Origin: Acidimicrobiia bacterium
GTDB taxonomy: Bacteria > Actinomycetota > Acidimicrobiia > Spongiisociales > SHLN01
Direction of reading: 5' to 3'
Length of the DNA: 5,554 nucleotides
Assembly: GCA_004283105.1 (NCBI GenBank)
Contig: SHLN01000174.1
Span: 1 to 5,554 of the forward strand
The translations under genes were made by a program, and so were the position numbers. Positions 1 to 5,097 of this stretch are shown here, in pieces. The notes beneath the pieces were generated by a model. It was not told the origin of the DNA and did not search any database. It was given only the letters and a program-made list of their open reading frames with translations. The stretch's first letter is position 1. Each line of letters begins with the position of its first letter.

Positions 1-41
1 CCGAGTGATGATCCAAACACCGTGACCGTGCGTGTTGCCAT
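1..41 (-). CDS. Start of a divergent LOG-family-like Rossmann protein (partial)
   Basis: An ATG on the minus strand at 41-39 opens a frame that runs off the left edge after 13 complete codons, reading MATRTVTVFGSSL. A short basic lead, then a hydrophobic strand ending in FGSS, is typical of the first beta strand and nucleotide-binding loop of LOG-family (lysine decarboxylase-like / TIGR00730) proteins, some of which are cytokinin-activating phosphoribohydrolases. Only this strand is visible; the family's PGGxGTxxE motif lies outside the window, so the family call is an inference from 13 residues. A TAGCAT box lies 8 nt upstream of the ATG, the same layout as for other genes here. The gene would be transcribed divergently from tldD. 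The opposite strand is also open from 1 to a TAG at 58-60, but its peptide resembles nothing I recognise. Confidence 0.5.
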   Translation of the reverse strand, partial: MATRTVTVFGSSL

Positions 42-49
42 GGCCCGAG

Positions 50-55
50 ATGCTA
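50..55 (-). promoter_or_regulatory. Putative -10 box of the divergent gene
   Basis: The minus strand reads TAGCAT, matching the TAnnnT core of sigma70-type -10 elements, with 8 nt to the ATG at 41. That places the expected transcription start at or next to the start codon, as in actinobacterial leaderless genes, and there is no Shine-Dalgarno between box and ATG. No good -35 is seen; the space is occupied by the 7-bp repeat array. The box lies in the palindromic GCTAGCTAGC at 52-61. Confidence 0.35.
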
Positions 56-60
56 GCTAG

Positions 61-144
61 CTGTGAGCTGTGAGCTGTGAGCTGTGAGCCCGGTGCCCGT
101 TGCCCGCTCTGAGCCGGTGGCCGGGGGCCGGGGGCCGGGGGCCT
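61..144. repeat. Array of twelve in-register 7-bp repeats
   Basis: Eighty-four bases divide into twelve heptamers without slip. CTGTGAG occurs four times perfectly (61-88), then CCCGGTG, CCCGTTG and CCCGCTC (89-109), a mixed TGAGCCG (110-116), and GTGGCCG followed by GGGGCCG twice and GGGGCCT (117-144). The unit sequence changes in blocks while the 7-bp phase is kept, which suggests local tandem expansion and drift. It resembles the short tandemly repeated heptanucleotide (STRR) elements described in cyanobacteria, but nothing links it to them in sequence. It lies between two divergent genes, upstream of the -10-like box of the LOG-like gene. Similar 7-bp arrays occur at the other end of the window. 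Confidence 0.9.
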
Positions 145-194
145 ACTGAGTCAGCGCCCTGCTGCCACCGTCTCCTTGCGCCGGCTCGGGGGCG

Positions 195-215
195 CCGCCA
201 CCGGTTTGATGGCGG
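195..215. repeat. Inverted repeat, 6-bp arms
   Basis: CCGCCA at 195-200 is complementary to TGGCGG at 210-215 across a 9-nt loop. The left arm shares GCCACCG-type sequence with the stronger palindrome at 255-271. This could be a weak hairpin or simply a consequence of high GC; function unknown. Confidence 0.35.
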
Positions 216-254
216 AGAGGGCCGGGCGAGTGCGGGGAATGACGCACCGGAGGG

Positions 255-271
255 CGCCACCGTCGGTGGCG
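255..271. repeat. 17-bp palindrome upstream of tldD
   Basis: CGCCACCG (255-262) and CGGTGGCG (264-271) are perfect inverted 8-bp arms around a single T. Such near-perfect dyads suit a dimeric regulator's operator better than a hairpin, because the loop would be too short. It lies about 110 bp upstream of the putative tldD -10 box. An operator role is an inference only. Confidence 0.4.
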
Positions 272-383
272 AGCGACTTGCGGGCTTCGGTCAGAGGGTT
301 GCTCACCCGCGCACGGTACCTCCCGGTGCCTGCGAAACGGTGGCTTTCCAGAGGACGGCGACTTGCAGCCGGTGTCGGTCCGA

Positions 384-389
384 TAGAGT
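384..389 (+). promoter_or_regulatory. Putative tldD -10 box, leaderless layout
   Basis: TAGAGT fits TAnnnT and ends 8 nt before the ATG at 398, so transcription would begin at or just before the start codon. No Shine-Dalgarno is present in those 8 nt. A possible -35, TTGCAG at 363-368, is only 15 nt upstream, shorter than the usual 16-18 nt. The other three TAGnnT-ATG arrangements in the window support the reading. Confidence 0.4.
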
Positions 390-397
390 TCGCCGAC

Positions 398-1837
398 ATG
401 TTTGATTACGCACAGGCGGCGGTTGAGGGAGCATTGGCGGCCGGAGCTTCCTATGCCGACGCCAGGGCCATGGTGGTCCGTCAGCAGGGCCTGAGCTGCC
501 TGAACGAGAACATCGAAGGACTCGATTACGACGAGAGCGCCGGGATCGGCGTGCGAGCACTCATCGGATCCTCCTGGGGCTTCTACGCCACGCCCGATCT
601 CACCGAGAAATCGGCCCGGGCGGCCGGAGCGCAGGCGGCTGCGATCGCCCTCGCCTCGGGACTGGCGGCGGGTGAACCACTGCGACTCCTCGACGTCCCG
701 GTCGTCACCGACCACTACGAGACTCCCTTCGCGGAAGCACCCTTCGATGTCGCCCTGTCGGAGAAGGCCGATCTGCTGGTCGCCGTCACGAGGACGATGA
801 GTCAAGTGGAGGGCATCGGCCTCGCCCAGGCAAGCATGCGGTTCTGGGACACAGAGAAGTACTTCGTGTCGAGCCAGGGCCATCGGATCTCCCAGCATCT
901 CGTCGAGGCAGGCGGAGAGATGGCGGCTACCGCCATCGGTGAGTCCGAGACACAGCGGCGCTCCTATCCGCAGAGCTTCGGACAGTTCGAGACCGGTGGC
1001 TATGAGGTCATCCGCCGGTTCGACCTCGCTGCCAACGCCGGACGGGTCGCCGAGGAGGCGGTGGCGCTGCTCACTGCGCCCGAGTGCCCGAGCGGCACCC
1101 TCGATCTCATCCTCGAGTCCAGCCAGCTCGCCCTTCAGATCCACGAGTCGGTTGGTCACGCCACCGAGCTCGACCGCATCCTCGGGTGGGAAGCCGCCTT
1201 CGCCGGCACCTCGTGGCTCGAGCTGGACAAGCTCGGGACGCTGCAGTTTGGCTCACCGCTCATGAACATCACCGCCGATGCAACCCTCCCCGGTTCCCTC
1301 GCCACGTTTGGATACGACGATGAGGGAACGCCCGCCCAGCCGGTCGACATCGTGAAAGACGGCATCTGGGTGGGGGTGTTGTCGGGCCGCGATTCGGCCG
1401 CCATCGCCGGTCTCCCGCCCGGCGGGATGGTTCGAGGCGACGGTTACAACCGGCTTCCGATGGTGCGGATGACCAACGTCGGCATGCTGCCGGGCGACTC
1501 ATCGCTCGAGGAGATCATCTCGGAGACCAGCGATGGTGTCTACATGGCCACCAACCGCTCCTGGTCGATCGACGACAAGCGGCTCAACTTCCAGTTCGGC
1601 TGCGAGGCCGGATGGGAGGTCAAGGACGGCAAACTGGGCCGCATGGTTCGCAACCCGACCTACACCGGCATCAGCCCGCAGTTCTGGGGCTCGCTCGACA
1701 TGGTGGCTGGTGAGGAGGAGCGGGTCTACTGGGGGATTCCCAACTGTGGCAAGGGCCAGCCGATGCAGGCCGGCCATACCGGGCATCCGGCCCCGCCGGC
1801 CCGGTTCCGCGACGTGCGGGTGGGGGTGAAGGGATGA
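398..1837 (+). CDS. tldD: TldD family zinc metalloprotease, catalytic subunit
   Basis: The 479-residue product is the catalytic subunit of the cytosolic TldD/TldE protease, which in E. coli degrades the antitoxin CcdA and trims the microcin B17 precursor. The zinc site is visible: HESVGH at residues 249-254 (HExxxH, followed by ATELDR) provides two zinc-binding histidines and the catalytic Glu250, and Cys450 in the NCGKGQP segment near the C-terminus matches the third ligand of the E. coli enzyme. The N-terminal domain has the usual YADAR element (residues 19-23) and the GIGVRA...WGFYA segment (about 49-64). Length is normal for the family. ATG 398 is chosen because the preceding in-frame codons carry no family sequence and run into the repeat array. 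The stop overlaps the tldE start by ATGA, implying translational coupling. All zinc ligands are intact, so it should be active. The natural substrate here is unknown; no RiPP precursor or cyclase is visible. Confidence 0.96.
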   Translation: MFDYAQAAVEGALAAGASYADARAMVVRQQGLSCLNENIEGLDYDESAGIGVRALIGSSWGFYATPDLTEKSARAAGAQAAAIALASGLAAGEPLRLLDVPVVTDHYETPFAEAPFDVALSEKADLLVAVTRTMSQVEGIGLAQASMRFWDTEKYFVSSQGHRISQHLVEAGGEMAATAIGESETQRRSYPQSFGQFETGGYEVIRRFDLAANAGRVAEEAVALLTAPECPSGTLDLILESSQLALQIHESVGHATELDRILGWEAAFAGTSWLELDKLGTLQFGSPLMNITADATLPGSLATFGYDDEGTPAQPVDIVKDGIWVGVLSGRDSAAIAGLPPGGMVRGDGYNRLPMVRMTNVGMLPGDSSLEEIISETSDGVYMATNRSWSIDDKRLNFQFGCEAGWEVKDGKLGRMVRNPTYTGISPQFWGSLDMVAGEEERVYWGIPNCGKGQPMQAGHTGHPAPPARFRDVRVGVKG

Positions 1838-3162
1838 ACGTCCAGGAGGTCGCCGACCGCGTGATCGAGCTCGTCGGGGACCGGGCCGAGGCACAGGTGG
1901 CGGTGGACGGAACCGAACACGCGCTCACCCGCTTCGCCAATTCATTCATCCACCAGAACGTGGGCGAGCGCGGTCTCGAGGTCATGCTCAAGGTGGCCGT
2001 CAATGACCGGGTCGCCTCCGCGACTACCAGTCGGTCGGACGATGCCGGCCTGGCGGCCCTCGTCGAGGAAGCGATTCACGCCGCCCGCCTGCGTCCGACC
2101 GACAAAGATTGGCCCGGCCTGGCGGAACCGGCTGCGCTGGTGGCACCGGCTCGCTTCGACGAAGCCACCGCCACCGCGGATCCCAACCTGCGCGCCGCCG
2201 AAGTCGAAGCCTTCATCAAGGCCGGGGGCGGTCTGCTGGGGGCCGGCTACTTCGACACCCAGGGCGGGCCGACGGCCTTTGCCAACTCGGCCGGGCAACG
2301 CCTCATCACTCACCACAGCCGGGCCACCCTGGACGGGATCCACCAGACCGGGACCTCGGCCGGATCTGCCCACGCCACAGGAGCCAGTGTCTCGGCGGTC
2401 GACGGCGCCGCGCTCGGGGCGAGGGCAGCCGCTACCGCCCGCGACTCGGCCGGGACCCTGGACCTCGAACCGGGCGCCTATGAGGTCGTTCTCAGCCCCG
2501 AGTGCGTTTCCACCATCATGTTCTTTCTGGCCGCCTACGGATGGAACGCCAAGGCCCACCAGGAGGGTCAGAGTTTCGCCGAGCTCGGTGAGCAGCAGTT
2601 CGACCCGGCCGTGACCATCGAGGACGACTACGCCGATGACCTTGCGGTCGGTCTGCCGTTCGACGTCGATGGCACCCCCAAACGGAGGATCACCATGGTG
2701 GGAGCCGGGGTTTCCGAGGCTCTCGCGCACGATCGCCGGACCGCCAAGCGAGTCGGGACCGACTCAACGGGCCATGCCATCCCGGGAGGTGACTCGTTCG
2801 GTGCCTTCCCCACCAACCTGCATTTTCGGCCCGGTACCGCCGACCCGACCGACATGATCGCGTCCGTGCAACGAGGCCTGCTCGTTACGACGTTCAACTA
2901 CTGCCGCATCCTCGACCCCCGCACGCAGGTGGTAACCGGCCTTACCCGCAACGGCACATTTCTCATCGAGAACGGGGAGATCGCCGGAGCTGTTTCCAAT
3001 CTCCGCTTCACCCAATCGTTCGTAGAGGGGCTCTCGTCGGGGAGGGTTCTCGGGGTCGGAAACGATGCCCGTATGGCCGATAGCGAGGCCGGGCCGGGGA
3101 TGACCTCGGCTCCCACCGTGCACCTGTCGGAGTGGAATTTCACCGGCGGAGCACAAGGTTGA
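1834..3162 (+). CDS. tldE: TldE/PmbA, non-catalytic subunit of TldD/TldE protease
   Basis: This 442-residue protein is a TldD paralogue of the PmbA/TldE branch. It shares the fold (N-terminal segment with NSFIHQNVGERGLEVMLKVA around residues 33-52, a glycine-rich C-terminal half) but has no HExxxH: the region around residue 229, starting MFFLAAYGWNAK, carries other residues, and the C-terminal zinc cysteine is missing. In E. coli TldE pairs one-to-one with TldD and closes the chamber around the active site; cleavage needs both. The ATG lies within the tldD stop (ATGA, 1834-1837) and a GAAGGG just upstream is a plausible but very close ribosome binding site. The partner's adjacency and order (tldD then tldE) is a common arrangement outside enterobacteria. 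No truncation or frameshift is seen. A 59-bp gap and a small hairpin separate it from the next gene. Confidence 0.94.
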   Translation: MNVQEVADRVIELVGDRAEAQVAVDGTEHALTRFANSFIHQNVGERGLEVMLKVAVNDRVASATTSRSDDAGLAALVEEAIHAARLRPTDKDWPGLAEPAALVAPARFDEATATADPNLRAAEVEAFIKAGGGLLGAGYFDTQGGPTAFANSAGQRLITHHSRATLDGIHQTGTSAGSAHATGASVSAVDGAALGARAAATARDSAGTLDLEPGAYEVVLSPECVSTIMFFLAAYGWNAKAHQEGQSFAELGEQQFDPAVTIEDDYADDLAVGLPFDVDGTPKRRITMVGAGVSEALAHDRRTAKRVGTDSTGHAIPGGDSFGAFPTNLHFRPGTADPTDMIASVQRGLLVTTFNYCRILDPRTQVVTGLTRNGTFLIENGEIAGAVSNLRFTQSFVEGLSSGRVLGVGNDARMADSEAGPGMTSAPTVHLSEWNFTGGAQG

Positions 3163-3163
3163 G

Positions 3164-3179
3164 TTTGGCCGGAGCCAAA
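3164..3179 (+). repeat. Small hairpin just after tldE stop
   Basis: TTTGGC (3164-3169) and GCCAAA (3174-3179) form a 6-bp stem with a CGGA tetraloop, beginning one base after the tldE stop codon. There is no T-tract, so it is at best a weak terminator or an mRNA 3'-end stabiliser. Confidence 0.4.
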
Positions 3180-3209
3180 GAGGTGGCAAACTAGCGGCTG
3201 GACCCCGAT

Positions 3210-3215
3210 AGGAGA
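3210..3215 (+). promoter_or_regulatory. Shine-Dalgarno of the 71-aa gene
   Basis: AGGAGA ends 6 nt before the ATG at 3222. It is the only textbook Shine-Dalgarno at proper spacing in the window, and it fixes the start of this small gene. It suggests a leadered mRNA that is efficiently translated, unlike the neighbouring genes. Confidence 0.8.
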
Positions 3216-3221
3216 AAACCA

Positions 3222-3437
3222 ATGGGACTCATGGACACCATCAAGGGCTGGTTTGGCAAGGCCAAGGACGTAGCCGGCGATGTGGGTGAGACGATCGGCG
3301 ATGTAGCCGAAAAGGCCGGCGATGTAGCCGGAGACGCGTTCGACGCCGTCAAGGACAAGGCCGAAGACGTCGTCGACAACGTCAAAGACAAGTTCGACGG
3401 CGACGACGACACAACCGAAGGTTCGGGCGGCGCCTAG
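3222..3437 (+). CDS. Small amphipathic heptad-repeat protein (71 aa)
   Basis: Unassigned function. The protein opens with MGLMDTIKGWFGKAKD, a short amphipathic start, followed by about six seven-residue units over residues 18-59 (consensus A-G-D-V-A-x-K/D) and an acidic Gly/Ser tail. It is rich in Asp, Ala, Val and Lys, has no cysteine or membrane segment, and should form a charged amphipathic helix or be disordered when free. The DNA shows the same period: CGGCGATGT recurs at 3275, 3296 and 3317, exactly 21 bp apart. The pattern resembles LEA-like stress proteins, and the N-terminus resembles small proteins annotated as Rv0909-type antitoxins, but no toxin gene lies beside it. It has a good Shine-Dalgarno and is followed by a strong hairpin, so it may be highly expressed. 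I am confident it is a gene; the role is open. Confidence 0.85.
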   Translation: MGLMDTIKGWFGKAKDVAGDVGETIGDVAEKAGDVAGDAFDAVKDKAEDVVDNVKDKFDGDDDTTEGSGGA

Positions 3438-3456
3438 CCAACAGCCCTTCACTATC

Positions 3457-3486
3457 GAGGAGAGAGCCTTTCGAGGCTCTCTCTTT
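3457..3486 (+). terminator. Strong UUCG-loop hairpin between the small gene and fluC
   Basis: GAGAGAGCCT (3460-3469) pairs perfectly with AGGCTCTCTC (3474-3483) around a TTCG loop (3470-3473): a 10-bp stem with a UUCG tetraloop, extendable by G-T, A-T and G-T pairs to 3457-3486. The 3' side has a short TTT run, as in an intrinsic terminator with a weak U-tract. It starts 19 nt after the small gene's stop and ends about 12 nt before the first fluC coding sequence. The left arm also contains a Shine-Dalgarno-like GAGGAGAGAG (3457-3466), which the hairpin would hide. It may terminate the upstream transcript, control fluC, or both. Confidence 0.75.
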
Positions 3487-3498
3487 CGCGTCCGGCCC

Positions 3499-3846
3499 CT
3501 GCTGGCGGTTGCCATCGGGGGTGCCGCGGGCGGCCTCATCCGCACTGCCCTCGCCGAGATCTCGAGCCATTGGCCATGGCCGACGTTGCTCGTCAACATC
3601 TTCGGCTGCTTCGTTCTCGGACTGGTTGTGATGTATGGACGCCGGCATTGGCCGGCTGCAGTCATCGCCGGGGTAGCCGTCGGCCTGCTGGGATCGCTCA
3701 CCACGTTCTCGACGATGGCGGGAGAGCTATGGGACGCCGTCGATACGGGGGCGTGGGGGATCCTTGCCTCCTATGGCCTGGCTTCGGTTGTCGGTGGTGC
3801 TCTGGCGGCCGTCGCCGGGATCAGGATTGGACGGGCGGTTCGATGA
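3499..3846 (+). CDS. fluC: FluC/CrcB fluoride channel subunit, first copy (non-AUG start)
   Basis: This encodes one chain of a fluoride-exporting Fluc channel in the cytoplasmic membrane. Counting from CTG 3499 (115 aa), the marks are an N-terminal helix with GGAAGGLIR (Arg15), a second helix with LLVNIFGCF (Asn33), a third with GSLTTFSTMAGE (TTFS at 68-71, including the phenylalanine of the pore region), and a fourth helix ending GIRIGRAVR. The frame has no ATG or GTG, and its only TTG (3586) would delete the whole first helix. Because the upstream residues align with the normal Fluc N-terminus, I place the start at CTG 3499 (or CTG 3502). The exact start is uncertain and no Shine-Dalgarno precedes it. 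Loop charges (Arg-Arg-His after helix 2, Arg at the C-terminus, acidic residues after helix 3) predict N-in/C-in. It overlaps the second fluC by ATGA. Confidence 0.85.
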   Translation: MLAVAIGGAAGGLIRTALAEISSHWPWPTLLVNIFGCFVLGLVVMYGRRHWPAAVIAGVAVGLLGSLTTFSTMAGELWDAVDTGAWGILASYGLASVVGGALAAVAGIRIGRAVR

Positions 3847-4202
3847 TCTGGCTGGGGGTAGCAGCAACCTCGGCACTCGGGGCGGTCGGCCGCTACGGCC
3901 TGATGGCGGGCTTCGAGCGGCGGTTCGACCGGGGGGTCCCGTGGGGAACGGCGGTGGTGAACCTCGTCGGTTCCTTCGCCCTCGGCCTGCTGATCGGCGC
4001 CGATCCTTCCAACACGACTCTCCGGCTGGTCGGTGGCGGCTTTCTCGGCTCGTTCACGACGTTTTCCAGCTGGATGGTCGAGGGGGTGTTCATTCTCGGA
4101 ACCGGGAGCCGGCGGCGGGCCGTCCAGACCACCTGGTGGGTGGCCGGGATGCTCGTGCTTGGAGTGGCTGCGTTCGGGGTGGGGGCCGGTATCGCCCGGT
4201 AG
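3843..4202 (+). CDS. fluC: FluC/CrcB fluoride channel subunit, second copy
   Basis: A 119-aa, four-helix Fluc protein, full length for the family. Visible marks are GAVGRYG (Arg17) in helix 1, WGTAVVNLVGSF (Asn40) in helix 2 and GFLGSFTTFSSWMVE (TTFSS at 72-76) in helix 3. Basic residues lie in the first and third loops (ERRFDR at 25-30, SRRRAV after helix 3) and are sparse in loop 2 (ADPSNTT), predicting N-out/C-out, opposite to the first copy. Many Gram-positive bacteria carry two adjacent fluC genes whose products form an antiparallel heterodimer, and this pair fits. The ATG overlaps the first copy's stop (ATGA), so coupled translation is likely. The same frame is open upstream over the first copy, but that segment has no Fluc features. 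No fluoride riboswitch was recognised upstream of the pair. Confidence 0.93.
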   Translation: MIWLGVAATSALGAVGRYGLMAGFERRFDRGVPWGTAVVNLVGSFALGLLIGADPSNTTLRLVGGGFLGSFTTFSSWMVEGVFILGTGSRRRAVQTTWWVAGMLVLGVAAFGVGAGIAR

Positions 4203-4205
4203 TGT
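4200..4205 (+). promoter_or_regulatory. Possible -10 box of the phosphodiesterase gene
   Basis: TAGTGT fits TAnnnT and ends 6 nt before the ATG at 4212; its TAG is also the stop codon of the second fluC. No -35 is apparent and no Shine-Dalgarno precedes the ATG, so either leaderless transcription starts here or the gene is translated as part of the fluC transcript. This is weaker than the other boxes because the TAG is constrained by the stop. Confidence 0.25.
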
Positions 4206-4211
4206 GCCCGC

Positions 4212-5000
4212 ATGCGCCCGTTCTTCTCCGACCCGACTCCGTATGCGGTGGCTCACCGCGGCAGCCGACTGCTGTGGCCCGAGAACACGATGGAGGCGTT
4301 CCAGGGAGCCGTCGACCTTGGCTACCGCTACCTCGAGACGGATCTGCACCGGTCGAGCGATGGCGTTCTCATGGTCTTCCACGACGACACGCTGGATCGC
4401 ACCACGAACGGCTCGGGCGCCGTGTCGTCGAGAACCGCCGCGGAATTGGGCGAACTGGACGCCGCCTATCACTTCGCCCCCCACGAGGGATACCCGCGCC
4501 GGGGAACCGGGGTGGGTATTCCGACGCTCGGCGACGTATTCGACGCCTTCCCCTCCATACGCCTGGTCCTCGACCTGAAGGAGCCGGGGTTCGAAGCGGA
4601 CCTGGCTGCCTTTCTCGGCTCCCGTGGTCTCGAAGACCAGGTGATTGTCGGTGCCTTCTCCGATGCCCGGCTCGCCCGATTCCGCAAGGCCTCTGAAGGG
4701 CGGGTCGCCACCTCGTCTGGCCCGGCCGAGACGCTCGCTCTCTGGACGGCGGCCAGGTTCGGTCGAACGCTGAAGACGAAGGCCGATGCCCTTCAGATCC
4801 CCGAGGACTTCGCCTTCGTCGCCCTGCCGGATCGAAAGCTCGTGCAAGCGGCGGCAGCATCGGGCCGGCAGGTCCATGTCTGGACGGTCAACGACCCCGA
4901 CCACATGGCTCGCCTACTCGATATCGGAGTCCACGCCCTCATCACCGATCGGCCGGATCTGCTGAAGCAGCTGATGGTTGCCCGGGGGGAGTGGAAATAG
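4212..5000 (+). CDS. ugpQ: Glycerophosphodiester phosphodiesterase (GDPD/UgpQ type)
   Basis: The 262-aa protein hydrolyses glycerophosphodiesters such as glycerophosphocholine or glycerophosphoethanolamine to sn-glycerol 3-phosphate and an alcohol, using a divalent metal. It has the full GDPD signature: AHRG (His15, Arg16), PENTMEAF (23-30), ETDLH with metal ligands Glu42 and Asp44, and FHDDTLDRTTNG with His57 as the second catalytic histidine. DLKEP (121-125) supplies the later metal-binding Glu, and the C-terminal strands carry VHVWTVN (221-227) and ALITDRPD (242-249), all family hallmarks. There is no signal peptide or membrane anchor, so it should be cytosolic, like UgpQ rather than periplasmic GlpQ. 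It starts 9 nt after the second fluC and may be co-transcribed. Substrate specificity cannot be read from sequence. The symbol is by family resemblance, not proven orthology. Confidence 0.94.
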   Translation: MRPFFSDPTPYAVAHRGSRLLWPENTMEAFQGAVDLGYRYLETDLHRSSDGVLMVFHDDTLDRTTNGSGAVSSRTAAELGELDAAYHFAPHEGYPRRGTGVGIPTLGDVFDAFPSIRLVLDLKEPGFEADLAAFLGSRGLEDQVIVGAFSDARLARFRKASEGRVATSSGPAETLALWTAARFGRTLKTKADALQIPEDFAFVALPDRKLVQAAAASGRQVHVWTVNDPDHMARLLDIGVHALITDRPDLLKQLMVARGEWK

Positions 5001-5003
5001 CTC

Positions 5004-5059
5004 GTTCCTAGTTGCTGATTGCTGGTTGCTAGTTCCTGGTTCCTAGCTGCTGGTTGCTG
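5004..5059. repeat. Array of eight 7-bp repeats, consensus GTTSCTR
   Basis: Eight contiguous heptamers in perfect phase: GTTCCTA, GTTGCTG, ATTGCTG, GTTGCTA, GTTCCTG, GTTCCTA, GCTGCTG, GTTGCTG. Variation is mainly at positions 4 (G/C) and 7 (A/G). The array starts 3 nt after the stop codon of the phosphodiesterase gene, in a convergent intergenic region. Its unit sequence differs from the arrays at 61-144 and 5098-5132 but has the same 7-bp length. Confidence 0.88.
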
Positions 5060-5084
5060 CCCAGAGCGGTCTCAACTACCCGGT

Positions 5085-5097
5085 GGGCGGTTCGCCC
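5085..5097. repeat. Short hairpin between two repeat arrays
   Basis: GGGCG (5085-5089) pairs with CGCCC (5093-5097) around GTT. It overlaps a direct repeat of CCCGGTGG at 5079-5086 and 5095-5102. No T-tract follows, so it is a weak structural element at most. Confidence 0.35.

Larger units (their letters stand above)
145..397. other. Gene-free stretch upstream of tldD
   Basis: I see no convincing gene in this 253-bp stretch. The tldD frame stays open upstream, but homology to the family begins only at the ATG at 398. A minus-strand frame of 82 codons (151-399) starts opposite the tldD ATG; its product is low in recognisable features and rich in Arg, Ala and Pro, so it is not called. The stretch holds two GC-rich inverted repeats (195-215 and 255-271) and a putative tldD promoter. 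No tRNA or known riboswitch is recognisable. Confidence 0.5.

Noticed and set aside
1..60. Plus-strand 3' end of an upstream gene stopping at TAG 58-60
   Set aside because: Open for 19 codons, but the minus-strand frame has a better family resemblance and a -10 box; both cannot be excluded without more sequence.
61..144. CRISPR array or IS terminal repeats
   Set aside because: Units are 7 bp without spacers, and there are no cas genes, transposase or target-site duplications.
176..397. N-terminal extension of tldD by 74 codons
   Set aside because: The extension is Arg-rich and unlike TldD, whose family sequence begins at 398; the putative -10 box also lies within it.
151..399. Minus-strand 82-codon ORF starting opposite the tldD ATG
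   Set aside because: The only candidate gene in the upstream gap, but the product is low-complexity and unrecognised, with no Shine-Dalgarno or -10 box that I could support.
143..1159. Minus-strand ORF of 338 codons over tldD
   Set aside because: It lies antisense to a clear TldD gene, runs into the repeat array and has no recognisable domain; long antisense frames are expected at high GC.
3252..3266. TTTGGC-AAG-GCCAA inverted repeat inside the small gene resembling the 3164-3179 hairpin
   Set aside because: It lies within coding sequence (Phe-Gly-Lys-Ala-Lys) and is adequately explained by codon choice.
3438..3500. crcB fluoride riboswitch upstream of fluC
   Set aside because: The segment is a simple hairpin and lacks the conserved pseudoknot elements I would expect of the crcB motif.
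1942..3704. Minus-strand ORFs of 262 and 268 codons over tldE, the small gene and fluC
   Set aside because: Shadows of plus-strand genes; composition is typical of antisense reading of high-GC coding DNA.
3570..3842. N-terminal extension of the second fluC over the first
   Set aside because: Fluc features begin at ATG 3843 with a normal-length protein; the extension is an out-of-frame reading of the first fluC.
3771..4904. Minus-strand ORF of 377 codons over fluC and the phosphodiesterase gene
   Set aside because: Antisense to two confidently identified genes; Arg/Gly/Pro-rich with no motif.
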